This document shows positions 25,801 through 38,473 of a stretch of DNA of 64,000 nt, in pieces (position 1 is the stretch's first letter; each line of letters begins with the position of its first letter). Position numbers and translations under genes: made by a program. The notes beneath the pieces were generated by a model. That model searched no databases and was not told the origin of the DNA. It was given only the letters and a program-made list of their open reading frames with translations. The stretch comes from Bimastos eiseni (Eukaryota; Annelida; Clitellata; Crassiclitellata; Lumbricidae): the NCBI GenBank assembly GCA_959347315.1, contig OY365813.1, positions 18,383,730 through 18,447,729 of the forward strand, given 5' to 3'.

Positions 25801-27043
25801 GCTCTTCAGCTGAAACAGGAGGGGCCGGTGCCCCACCATATGTCTTTGAATGTTCCCCAGTGGCCTATCCATAATTTTTATGGTTTTCCTTTTAGACGAA
25901 ACCAGACGTATCAGGCTTCCTGGCCTCTATCAGTTTCTCTGACCCCTCCATGAACGCCACTGTTGGAGACGTCCAGAGACACCACTGCACTTTAATGATG
26001 TACAACTTTGGTTTCCCAATTGCATTAGTACATTACACATTTTAACTCTGACATTACGATTATTGCTGCGCTATGTCGTCTTATCTACCGCATTGTGTTA
26101 AATGTAGCGAAGTTATCTGCAAACGAAAATACACTACAATGTATTCTTGTTTTAAAAGTGTTAAGTTTGTTAACTAACTGCGTATATATATATATATATA
26201 TAAGGCATGTGGAGCATGCAAATTTGTAGACAGACAGACGGACGGGCGGACTGACAGACGGCACACAAACACATTGTGGATCCTGTACTCAGAGACTGAC
26301 ACACACACACACACACAGACTGACACACGGACAGATATAGACACCCACTTAAACACAGATACACACACACACACCTACAAAGACACAGACATTCATTGTG
26401 TATTATGTAGACAAACGTACACGCAGAATGGCACATGGACAAACGCACACATAGACACAGACACACGCGGGCACACACATACAGATGCACGGAGAGATTC
26501 ACAGACAGACAGACAGACGGAAGGGTAAGAAAGAAGACAACGATTCGTTTTATAACGTTGGCATTTATAAACCTTAAGATCAGATATTCTGCTGAGTAAG
26601 TAAATAAAACTTATCCGGGCTTCTGCTGTCCAGAGGGGGGAAGTGTGTTTACACTGCCAACCTAATTTGTGATGCCTGCCTGCTGTTTCAATCTGCTGGC
26701 ACGCCCCTTCTGTCGTGCTGTTAGAACCTTGCAAAGCATGTATTATTTAGGTTTGGCTTTGACTAATGAGTGCATACTACAGTGTAGTGCAGTTAGTGTG
26801 TGGGATGTCAACCGAGAGGTTGATGGTGGTGGGTGGGGTGAAATCCCTGCCTGCGTAGTGATTTCGACTTCCTCTGTGCTTCCTATCCAACTCAGCTATA
26901 ATGAGTACTTTGAGCTTACACTGTTGGTAAAAGGCTGAGTTGGTGATATATGGATGGATGGCTTAATGGATGGATGGATGGATTAATGGATGGATGGATG
27001 GATGGATGGATGGATGGATGTATGACGGATAGATAGATCGATC

Positions 27044-27106
<63 letters not shown>

Positions 27107-29514
27107 CACAGGAAGAAGTAGCTAACACCTATTTCCCATTGGTGCCATTCAAATACTGCCCTTCCTCTATACTGACAGACCTGATTAAGACGTAGTTCTT
27201 TCAGAATACCTCTCAGATATATAATATCCATGCAAATGACCAGCTGCAATGTATACCGGTAATAGCCAACCACCGGTAATGAATCTGATGTTGTTGAATT
27301 AACGTAAGCTTAAAGTTCGGACTTAGCCAGTGAGATTGTTTGCTCCACATGTAATGCATTACATATCGCGAGACCCACTCCTCCTCCGGGACGTTATCAA
27401 CACCCTTTTGGCCATGGAGCAGCGGCTTCGCGGTGCCAAGGTCGCTGATCCAAGTCTTCCAAGTGCTACTGGAAATTTATTGCCGTCGTATCCTTTAGGA
27501 TTCTTTATATCCTTTTTCTTATCAGCACCCAGTCTATATTGCTCTCTGCCAGAACGACACTTACGATGAGAATAATTTTTCAACAATCAGAGAAACCGAT
27601 AGATGCTATGGTATATGGATCATCGAGTATCGGTGTAAAACCGTTACACTGCCTGCCTGAAACTTGCAACTTCAACTGTCAGATTGATGTGCTGTGTTTC
27701 CAGCTAGTGCCATTACGTGTATCTTTGTGTAGACGGTGATGTTAGCCACGGTGGTCAAATGGATGGAGAACTCGGTCTGTTAACAACGAGCAGAGGATAA
27801 TAATATCCCTCTTATGGGTTCGAGCTTTAGAAAATCCTTTGCTGAATAAATTCAGTCACTGTTCGCACTATGACAGTGTCAGCCCTAAGCCTGAATATAG
27901 GGAGGGCACCCATTTTGGTCCTTTTACGACAGTGTCATTAAAAGGAAACTACTTCATGCTTCTCTTATGCAATCGCTTCGATGGAGCCATCACGGTGCTT
28001 CAAGTATGTTCAAGTTCATAATACACTGGAGAAACCAGATTGCAATCGAGTGCATGATCACTATTGACATCCTCACCGCTATTGCCATCCTAAAATTGCA
28101 ATCAAGTGCATGAACGCTATTGCAATCCTTAGATTGCAATCTAGTGCACTTCTCCAAATTGATGCCGTTTAGCAACCCATACAACCCATTTGTTTCTGCT
28201 GAACCATTGCTACGTCCTGTTGGCGAATACGCGCTTTTTGGAAACCATTTATTTAAGGAAACTATTGTTATATTGGCAATGTTCTTTTATTCTAGAACTA
28301 TCAACAAGAACAATCTAACGACAATACCCAAAGATCTCTTTAACAATATGCCAAAGCTAAGGATCATGTAAGTAGACAATTTCGTTCAATTACCTCAATC
28401 AATTATCAATTGTTATTATTATGAGATTGTTTGATTAATGCGACTTTGCCTACACTATACTTAAGACGAGATTTAAGACAATGGGTGAAGGAAGCTCTAT
28501 GATGAAATATCGAAATCTGTGTTTGGTCTCATATTAACCCTTTTTGCATATTCTACCAAACATTTTCTTTTATGCTGATCATATCCTACATTTGCACCTA
28601 ATAATGTGGATGTAGTCGGTTAAATTATCTGCCACGGTGAGTGAAATGATTAAAAAATGTGCAACATTAATGTCCAGTAATCAACTGGCCCTGCATTACG
28701 TTACATCTCTTCCGTAGGAAAGCATTAGAAGTTGTGCTACAAAAACGTTAATTTAAATTACATTAAATGATCTGGCCAGGTAATAAATTATCTCCTTTCT
28801 TCTGTTACAGGCGAATTGGCGACAATGAGCTGACGTGTGACTGCAATTTGGTTTGGCTTTCGAAATGGCTGCGTCAGAATCCGACGCTAGGACTGTTCAC
28901 TCGCTGTGCATCGCCATCACGTTTCCGAAACACGGAGCTGGCAGAACTCGAGGAATCGGAACTGATCTGCGACAGTAATTACAATGACGTATTCATAATC
29001 ATAAACTCCGAACTTCAAAAGCCCGTATCTCGAAAGCCAGCGCGAGGCTCAAGGTTAATCACGAGCGCAAAGTCGAATTAGAGGGGCTGTCGAAAAGGAT
29101 GGCCAATAGGAGGTGTGAGTCCGGGTTGGAGGGATAGAGTAGCGGTTGAGGTGGGTGCTGTTAGGTTGAGAGTTGGACGCTGGAGATCGAACCATTCGGG
29201 TAAAAATTCTTGAACAGGTGAGACTTTAGTTTGATTGGAAAACCTTAGGAGTGATGGATAGGGATTACGGTGGCCTTAGACAGATGATCGTGGGTAATTG
29301 GCAGGATTTGTAGAAATTCAAGAATATTGGAATATAGTACAATCTTCAATTAATTGTAGAAAAATGTGTATGACATGCTTTTCTAAGAATGCTCCACCAA
29401 ACTCGGAGGAGAGGTGTTACATGTAGGCCTAGGTGTCTGTCTTGATTTATTGTTTCAGAGTGATACAGCAACACATTAAAGTGATTGGGGGTAATTTGAG
29501 CGAGAGAGAGATAG

Positions 29515-29573
<59 letters not shown>

Positions 29574-32500
29574 AGAGAGAGTGTGTGTGTATGGGAGAGA
29601 GAGAGAGTGGCTGTGGTTGGAATACGGGGTCCTGTTTGAAAGGGTTAAGCAAACTGGGATTGAAGATGGGTGCATTTAATTCTTGACTGATTGAAAGGTC
29701 AAGAAATGCGTCTTTAGCAAACTGCGGTTTAGCTGCACTGTTTAACAGCAAAGATGATTAGCGCCACCCTCCTACTTTTTACAGGCTTTGGACTGGCTAA
29801 GTGGGACTAATAGGCAATACGAGAAGCTCTTTAGGACCTCCCGGACAGGTACTACAAGATTACGGGCAGTGGCCGAGCTAATAATACATACCAGAAGCCA
29901 GAGGTCAAGATACCCTGCGAGGGCAGGTTGGTAATTCAAGACCTCTCTTCCGTTACAGTTCCCTGTAGCAGATGAATAGGTAGCACTGATGAGAGTGCAT
30001 TACAACATGAGCAAAGCTATCACTGGGAGGATCAGGAGTTGACGGAGAAGACTGGCCATCTGACCACGCAAGGAGTGGCTAAGAAATTGAAGACAGTAAC
30101 ACTAGGTCTTGCACTCATGAGGGTGTTCAGAGGCCCGTAGAGTACTGGATAGCATACTGGCTATATATATTATACACAGTGAACGGTAAGAATCAAGATC
30201 AACTCCGGCAGTTGACTTGTCCTTCTTTTCTAGGCAGCAGCATTGCATCTAAATCGGATGTAGAGTGCGATGGGCGCCTTGCATGGCGGCCGACAGCCAA
30301 ATTATACTCCTGTAATAATTTGTCCCCATCCATTCAAACTATCCTTTTAATCATGATGCAGTTTGTCAGTTTGAAGTTAAACGAGAGATGTAATTGACAC
30401 CGATTGCTGTTTTTTGGTTGCTGGCATAATTTCTGTCTGTCAGCCTGTCTGCCTTTGAAAAGCATTGTGTATAATTATGATATAATTTATGATTGCTATA
30501 TATTGTATTGATAGGCTGGAATATATAAAAATTATAGGAATATACACATGTATTTATATATACAATATATCGATGCACTGAACATATCATATACATAAAT
30601 TGTATAATAATATCTATTACAATAAATATATAGGTACCTCATATATCATTGTTATAATACTGTGTCCTGTCATCGTTTTGTGCTGGAGACGGCAACCTTC
30701 CGAGGAAGCACACAGAGCAGAGTTGTCCGTGGGTCCAATTTTCATGACGCGATCCGACCCACTGAAAACGTGATGATGAATATGACCCAATCCGACCCGA
30801 CCCGCCTTGATTGCTAATTTTATTTATATTATTTGTCGTCAAATTCTAATGTCGTAAAACGCAACACAGTCAGACCGCCATATATGATCATAATATTTTT
30901 TGTGATGACGTATCAGGTAAGATACCCTTTGTTTATTCCATTTACATGTATTTTGGCATAAAATAACCTTCTCCATACATATAAATTATGCAAACGAATT
31001 CCAGATGCTTAAGTTGATGAAAATGATTGTGATGAGGATGACCATGATAATGATGATGATGATGACGACGACAATGATAAAGGTTATGATGATGATGACT
31101 ATGTGATCCTTTGATCAAGTAACTTTCTATTTAGAGTTAGTGACGATCTTTCCGAGCTGTTATTCAACGCTGGGTTTAGTGTTCTCATAGCTCGAATGCC
31201 TTTGACTCGTTTCTCACGACATTGCACTACATGTATTGTCAATTAAAATTAAGATCTAAAAATCTACAGGGAAATCTGTAACACCAAGCTGCACGGCACA
31301 GCAGTCGTGCCCAGAGAAGTGCATCTGCACTGACGCCGTCGTTGACTGCCGGGACCGTGGACTGACGGAGCTGCCTACCAGTTTTCCAGAAGCTGTCACG
31401 GAAATGTAAATTTGTGGTTTGATCCTCAAAGTTTTTCCTAAATAGCGTTGCTTATTTTGGCATTTCTCTCTGTTTCTATATTCAATCAATAAATCATTTG
31501 CCGATGTGTGACGTAGGCCTTCAGAATTGTTTTCAATCAATCAATCAATGATTTCTTGTTTCCATCAATGTTAATAAGTTCGATTTAAACAGAGTCAATG
31601 TGGCAGGGAGCAAGAGAAGAACCCAAGGGGCAAATGCATGGTAAGCTATGAATTTTGATCGTGATATCATGTCTTGGCGGCAATCGATTGATATTGTGAT
31701 AGCAGCAAAATTGAAATCAATCCTTGTGTAAGTTATGTCCAAAGGGATTCGATGGAGTAGTGGTTAGGCATGCATGACTGTCGGTAGAAGGGTCGGAGGT
31801 TTAAGTCCCCCCACCAAGGCAGAAATATGGTTCTGGGCTACTGCTTCATTAGCGCCCCTTAGCCAACTCATCTGTAATGAGCTGATTGCAAAGGTCGGTG
31901 GGAAGATGAGGCGACGAGGTAGAGGTATCAGGTATGGCCATCCGACCTCATGCCGTGGACAGAAAAACCAAACTGCCAAAACTCAAATACTCACAGCTGC
32001 TGCTTAATGAATTGCTCCACTGGTAGGCTCTGACTTAGGTTATGGTGGATTAGGCACAATGCATTTGCACTTTCATTTGGCTGGTTTTCAATTGATTGGT
32101 TTTTTTAGACTGGTTTCCTTTAGACTGGCTTTCATTTGACTGATGGAAATCCTTATCTATACTAGAAGTGTTGCAATGCTTGGAGTTGTACGGTAATTTG
32201 AAGGTTTCTTGGTTAGGTATTTGAAGGAATAGTCTGGTTGACCTGGTCAGCTGTCTATAGTTCATTTTCGTTCTTTTTAGTCGAATGGAACAAAACCAGA
32301 TAAGTGAAATTCGATCAAGGGCTTTCGCTGATCTCAGAAAGCTACGCAGAATGTAAGTGATTCAATACATCGCAAATGACTTTCATCCGAAGCTATCGCC
32401 ATCAACTTCTTTCATTTCTTTTTAGTTGATCCTTAAAGACATGCCTTATGACCGTCTCATCAACGTATCATTTAATTGCAATTGTAATGGAACACTTAAA

Positions 32501-35500
32501 TAGCGCCACTCGATATCAGAGGCGCTCACGACACAACATAGCTGAAAGGAGAACAGACGTCTTCAGGCGCCTCCGGAAGGCAGCAGAGGGAAGAGAGAGC
32601 AGCTCCTCCCGAATAGGAAGGGACACTGTTCCAGCTGACTCAGCATCTGTTCTTTCCGTCGCATTCTAACGTAATCAAAGAAAATATTATAGTTAAAAAG
32701 CTTGATATGCTGACATTAAGAATACAGTATGTTTAGGCTACTGTTAGTGCTTTGAATATTTTGTTTAGAGACTTGAGTAATAATCGTATAACGACGATAG
32801 CATCCGATGCGTTTGAAGGATTGCGGTCTCTTACTTCGCTGTAAGTAATTCCATTTTTATGATGTTCCTCGCGGCTTTATTGCTTAAAATGTTTCTTATT
32901 TTTCTTTCTGTCTCTTTCTGTCTATCACTCTGTATCTGTAAGTCTCTTTCCTGTCTGTCACTTTCTTGCTCATTCTGAGTAGATCTTTCTATGCGTCTTT
33001 CTCTCTGTCTCTTTTTTTGTGAATCTCTTTCTGTGTATCTTATCCATTTCTCTTCCCATTTCTCTCACTTTCCATCTACATTTTCTTCTCTTCCCGCATG
33101 TATATCTATCCGTATGTCTCCATATCTGTCTGCCTGCTTCTGATCGTGTCCTCTGCCTGTTTCTGTCTTTGCCTCTCTTGTTTCTCTTGATCTAACTTTG
33201 ATTTTATCGAATGCTAAGTAAATAACATTCCGATAATTGTCTTTCAATTGATTCTTTGCTTATTTCACTCGGTGCGTCTGGTCTGCCTTTTACCTTTGAG
33301 GTCAAACATCGCTAGGAATACATGGTGCATTCAGATTAATCACTAGAACATTCGATTAAGTGTCTCAAGAGGTTAAGATCTGGAATGTTCTTATCATGTC
33401 CTTCATCGATATACATGCAATATGTTATTCAGTATAATGCCGTTGTGGATTTAATTTTATTTTTATTCAATTAACTTCTGTACTGGATAACAGCGGAAGC
33501 ACTGAGAGGGTTCCAAATTTGGGCCACGAAACATTTTATAAACTGATGCTACAGCTATCATGAATTAATTAATTCATTAATTCTGAGCGTTTATATTCCA
33601 CTCCTTCTCGAATATACTCAGGAGTGCTCCCAACCCTGCCATTACTAAAGAATAAAAGACTTGCAACTTGTACAAATCTGACGGTTGGACTGCAAGCAAA
33701 CAGCGGAGGTCAAGTGGGAGGTCATTCCAGATGGTCGGACCCACAACCGAGAAGCACAGCGCTACCTAATAGCCAAGTGAGCCCGCGAAACTAAAAGCTC
33801 GCTTCTCGTTACAGAGCGAAACACCTGGGCCCACGGGTATGAAGCCTTTGAAAACGGGCCTAAGTCCAAGTCCGGACCAGTTTTCGCTGTAAACCCGACC
33901 AGAGAACTAGATCAACGTGTATGGGGATTCTTGGAGACGCCCAAGTCCACTAAAACCCGACTAGCGCTAGTCCACCTGGCAGGCAGGCGTAAATCTACTA
34001 GTCAGGTTTAGTGAAGTAAAATGGCGACCGCCGTCTCGATTGGTCCACTTCGTCGAAGTTTCAGACTTCAAGGAGGGTTTAAGAGAGATCATTGTTCATT
34101 TTGCTATTGTCGGACGATAAACTTAATTATTTTCTACGTTTTCGCCGTCACAAAAAGATAATTATAACGGTGATCTGCGTTTAATCGGGAGTTTTAACAC
34201 TGGTGTATACATCGCATCGCCGAACACACGGCCTTTAGCTTGCAATGGTCGAACGAACTTTTCCCACAAGCAAGTTAAATAATAGTGGAGCAAAGATTAC
34301 GATTGCAAAGCAATCGTAATCTATGCATAGTAATTTTTGCGAAGGAGTAATATTGCGATAACAGTGACATTTGTGTTTTAACAAAATCATCTGTTAATTA
34401 AAACAATCAGCATAATAAATTTCTTTGCCAGCTCAGGTCCGAAAACAGCCTATAAATAGCTTGCGCATGCGCAACTAGCCATAATCGCGCGAGCCATTGA
34501 TGCTGAGTTTTCCCACGCCCACCCAAGTCTCTGACTAGCAAGTTTGAAACCAACGGATCGTTCATACACGCCATTTTCCCGTAGTCTCAAAAATCAGCCT
34601 ACGAAGTCCGTCTTTGGGCCCAAAGCTGGACTAACGTTACGACCGTTTTAAAATCCGCCAACACGTGGGCTCTGACGTATATATATATACACACATATAT
34701 ACATACACATACATATATATACATATATATATATACATATATATATTATATATATACTATATATTGTCTTTAGCTTATAGACTATCAGAGAGTCTAAGTG
34801 GCTATGGTAAATAAATGATTGATCAATAATCTTTTAAGATAATAGTTTCGCGAGTTTTCTCGACTTTAAATAAGCCTAACATATAAGTTCGTTTGAATGT
34901 TATTAATGTTTTCCTTTATAGTGTCCTGTATGGCAACCAGATTTCTGATCTTCCGTTTGGAGTCTTCAGTGGTCTTCACTTATTGCAACTTCTGTAAGAC
35001 ATTTTCATCTATTCGTTTGGTGTTAAAACTATTAAAACACTGCCATTATGGGCCATGATTGAGTCAGTTTAATTTATTATTTAAAAAATGGAGATCATTA
35101 TAAATTTAAGCCAAAGTATATAGATGATTTCTTGTTCGTTCTCAACACTCCTGTAAGTCCTATTGTTGTAATTGATATGACAACAATAGAAACGAGGGTT
35201 TAAGTTGAACAGAAGACGTGTGACCTGTGTTAGATCCACTGCAATTAAGTTAACCTGCTTAGCGATATATCTATCCCTATTTTGTTTCTCTTTCTGTGTC
35301 TTTCTCTTTCCGTATAATATCTCTTCCCATGCTCTGTCTCTTTTATGAAATCTCCATTCACCCTGACAATCTCGTAGCATTGTGCAAATGGCTATCGGGG
35401 CGGGGCTACCAGTTGACCAACTAGCCTGCTATTCAGTTCCTAAGATAATGAAAGCACGGCTATTGAGTCAACATGACCGACCGTTTCTTTCTTAGGCAGC

Positions 35501-38442
35501 GCTGTCTGCCCTCTTACGCTTGCCACTTCCTCTGACTTACCATTCACTTAAGAAATCATGGGGTGTGGACTGCTGTTTGGCTTCAAAGCGGCCACCCGTT
35601 AGTCCACCCCGTGTGTTATGACAAGACCCTGCAGATTAAACGAGGTCCCATTAGATTAGTGAACGTTAAAGTCTCCTTGGAATTTGGTTAATGGTCCAAG
35701 AGGCAGATTGGCAGAAGCTGGTTAAAGGATGTGTCATCGTTAAGACTTACTCCAGCAGCCCTACTACAGATTGAATGTAAAAGTCGCTCTCTGCCTGCCA
35801 ACATAATACCCACATAAGACCCATACATGCATGTGTTACCCATAAACAGTAGAGTCTACACCATTTCGGAGGGAGAACGGAGTTCATTGGCCGACTTGGC
35901 TTGCTAAAGAATCTTGACTTCATAAAAGACGTAATTTTCTAATTACCACCATTTATTTGCGAATACTAGTTATGAACCCATTCATAAAATCTGATACTCA
36001 ACGATTATGAGTCAATAATAATATTTTTTCGCTTTATTGCAAACTGACAAACCGTAGTATGATTACAGACATGGTATGAACGAATGACTTAACATAGGAG
36101 TCGAATTTAACAGTTGGCAGCCACATCCATTACGCTATATGTATACATGGTGAACGGATAAAAAGCGAACCTTTATAAACACCATAATAATTTCCCCAAT
36201 AATTTATACATTTTAATCAAATAGGGCAAAACTTTAGTTTAATGATTATGAAGCGCATATTTACAATATATTGGTTTGTATATTGGATATATATTGGATA
36301 TATTTACAATATAACGTGTGTTCAAAATGTCCTCATTCGGTCTCAACACACGCGCCAGTGAGTAATTGCTGCATCGATTATAGCTTGATCAAATTCGTCC
36401 TAAGCCTGTATGATACGTTGACGCAGTTCTCCGACGTCGCGTAGGCCTACCTTCGTCTTGCAAACTCATTCTTGCATCTCATTCCGGATTTTATAGAACT
36501 ACGTGTTATAGAAAAGTTTTGCACATGGGACGAATTTTATCAGGTTACAATCGATGCAGCAATTACTGAATGGCGAGCTCGTCTTGGCGCGTGTGTTGAG
36601 GCCGAAGGGGGACATTGTTAACACACATTATGACAAATAAATGATAAATGTGCGCTTTATAATCATAAAACTAAAGTTTTGTCATATTTTATTAAAATTT
36701 AAAAATTATTGGAGAAATTATTATAGGTCTAGAGGTTCGCTTTTTTATCCGTTCAATTTAAGTTCTCTGCCCGAAGTCAGGTCCATTAGTTATTTACGCC
36801 ACCTCCCGATGGGGAATGAAATGAATGACGCATTATCCCGTTGTCTTCCTCACAGACAACTATGGGCGAGCTACTAGAACAGGGTCACTAGCGCAGTGAC
36901 TTGAGATTGATTCGAACCTGCAACCCTCTGGTTACAAGGCACACACAAACATACCAGTATACACTACCGAGTTTCATCTACTAGTTTCAATATCTCTTCG
37001 AGAGTTTTCAATAGCTGTTCGTCGGATATGTCGCTGTACGATATGCCCTTTACTATCGGATCCAATTGCAGGCCACTAGCCCTTGGCAACTAAACCAAGA
37101 AGTCCTATAAGTTGGGCATACCTTGCAGCAAGATTTGGGACTTGCTGGTAGAGAATTTCAGAAGCGGAGCTGAAGACATCCGCACGGAACAGCAGCCCTC
37201 TCTTCCAGTACGAGATTCGGAAGTATAGACTTACAAGTTGGCAACGTGATGCCGTATGCCGAGAAGCTTGATGATAGATAGGTGGGTCGGATAAATATCA
37301 TATCATGTTGGTCGGATTCTGCTGTTATTGAGTGCCTGCGCCTGGAAAATATTTGGCTGTTCGCCAAATCTGCTCTGCTTACGCTCCGAGCGTACAATGA
37401 TGATAAACTGAGCGTTAGTTCAAATATAGTGTACTAGTGTTCCACAGTTGCGAAGTATATTTATTTAGGAACTATATAACTGTAGTATCTGAAGCGGTGC
37501 TAATAACCTAGCTGTACACGGGAAATCCCGCCACTGCTCGAACTCAAGCAGTGCCAGTCTCAACCCTGAATAAAGGAGGAGGGCGACGCTAATGATCACT
37601 GTTATCACATAGTGTCGTTTAACTGAAAATACTACTTTTACAGTACATGGGATCGGAACGGACCGATTACCGCCATGCGTATATTTATTTACACTACAAA
37701 TGCTGCATATCCGACGAACCGTTAACTGTCTTGTTACGAAGCTGCGTTATAGTGAGGTCCTTATATGAAGCTCAACTAGGACTCTCCGACGCTGTTGAAT
37801 CAGAGTTCATCGTTCAATTAATCCTGCTACTGTATGTGAGCAAGCTCTGCTAGGCCTACTCCGAGCATGCGAGGAGCAGCCGTGAATCGCACCCGTTGGT
37901 AAGTTGCCACGGGCGATAGCTATTTCTGAGTGTTGGCGTCGATATAAACTAAGTAAGATTTGTTGGAGTAGAGGCCAATTGCTGTCGGATTGTATGATTT
38001 GAGCTTTCACTCCTCTGCAGATCATTTCCCCTTGAATGAATAAGTTTTACTACTTTTGCCCTTTTGATGTGCCTTAGGCTATGACGACATGAAACGGGGA
38101 ATCAAAATTATAAGAATCAGCTCCATAAAATGTAAACTTTCCTGAGAGACACGATGCATTACCTAAGCGACTTCATTTTCCTAATCTAGGTGTATGAGGG
38201 CTGGTTTGGTTCTCGCACCGATGGTGTGTGGTTGGTGTACTCATGGCTGGGTTGCCAATAAGGGTGGGTGGGTGGGTGCAGAAACCTCAGATATAAATTT
38301 AAGTCCAGAGAAGGAAAAGCTTATGATAAATTTTTTAATTTTTATACTGATTTTGGTTTTTCATTATCGTTGTCGTCATCATCATCGTCATCATCATCAT
38401 CGCCGTCGTCGTCGCCACCGCCATCGCCATCACCATCACCGT

Positions 38443-38473
<31 letters not shown>

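Larger units (their letters stand above)
25734..28295. other. slit intron 6
   Basis: It holds CA/GACA tracts at 26300-26525, GGAT and GATA arrays at 26950-27105, a SINE fragment at 26815-26940, a tRNA-like head at 27735-27845, a family-A repeat at 27842-27935 and a roughly 50-bp tandem duplication at 28035-28150. No gene was recognised. Confidence 0.7.
28975..31269. other. slit intron 8
   Basis: It holds a family-C-related LINE fragment at about 29090-29330, a GATA/GA array at 29505-29620, a family-A repeat at 29735-29802 and a GAT array at 31020-31110. The unique-looking stretch 29810-31010 shows nothing recognisable. Confidence 0.65.
32841..34921. other. slit intron 11
   Basis: It holds a TCTG-rich tract at 32890-33190, a LINE remnant at 33560-33826, a candidate DNA-transposon derivative at 33827-34673 and TA/CA repeats at 34675-34765. 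Confidence 0.65.

Noticed and set aside
31743..31820. Functional tRNA gene
   Set aside because: A- and B-box-like sequences are present but no cloverleaf stems or intact acceptor arm; it is a SINE head.
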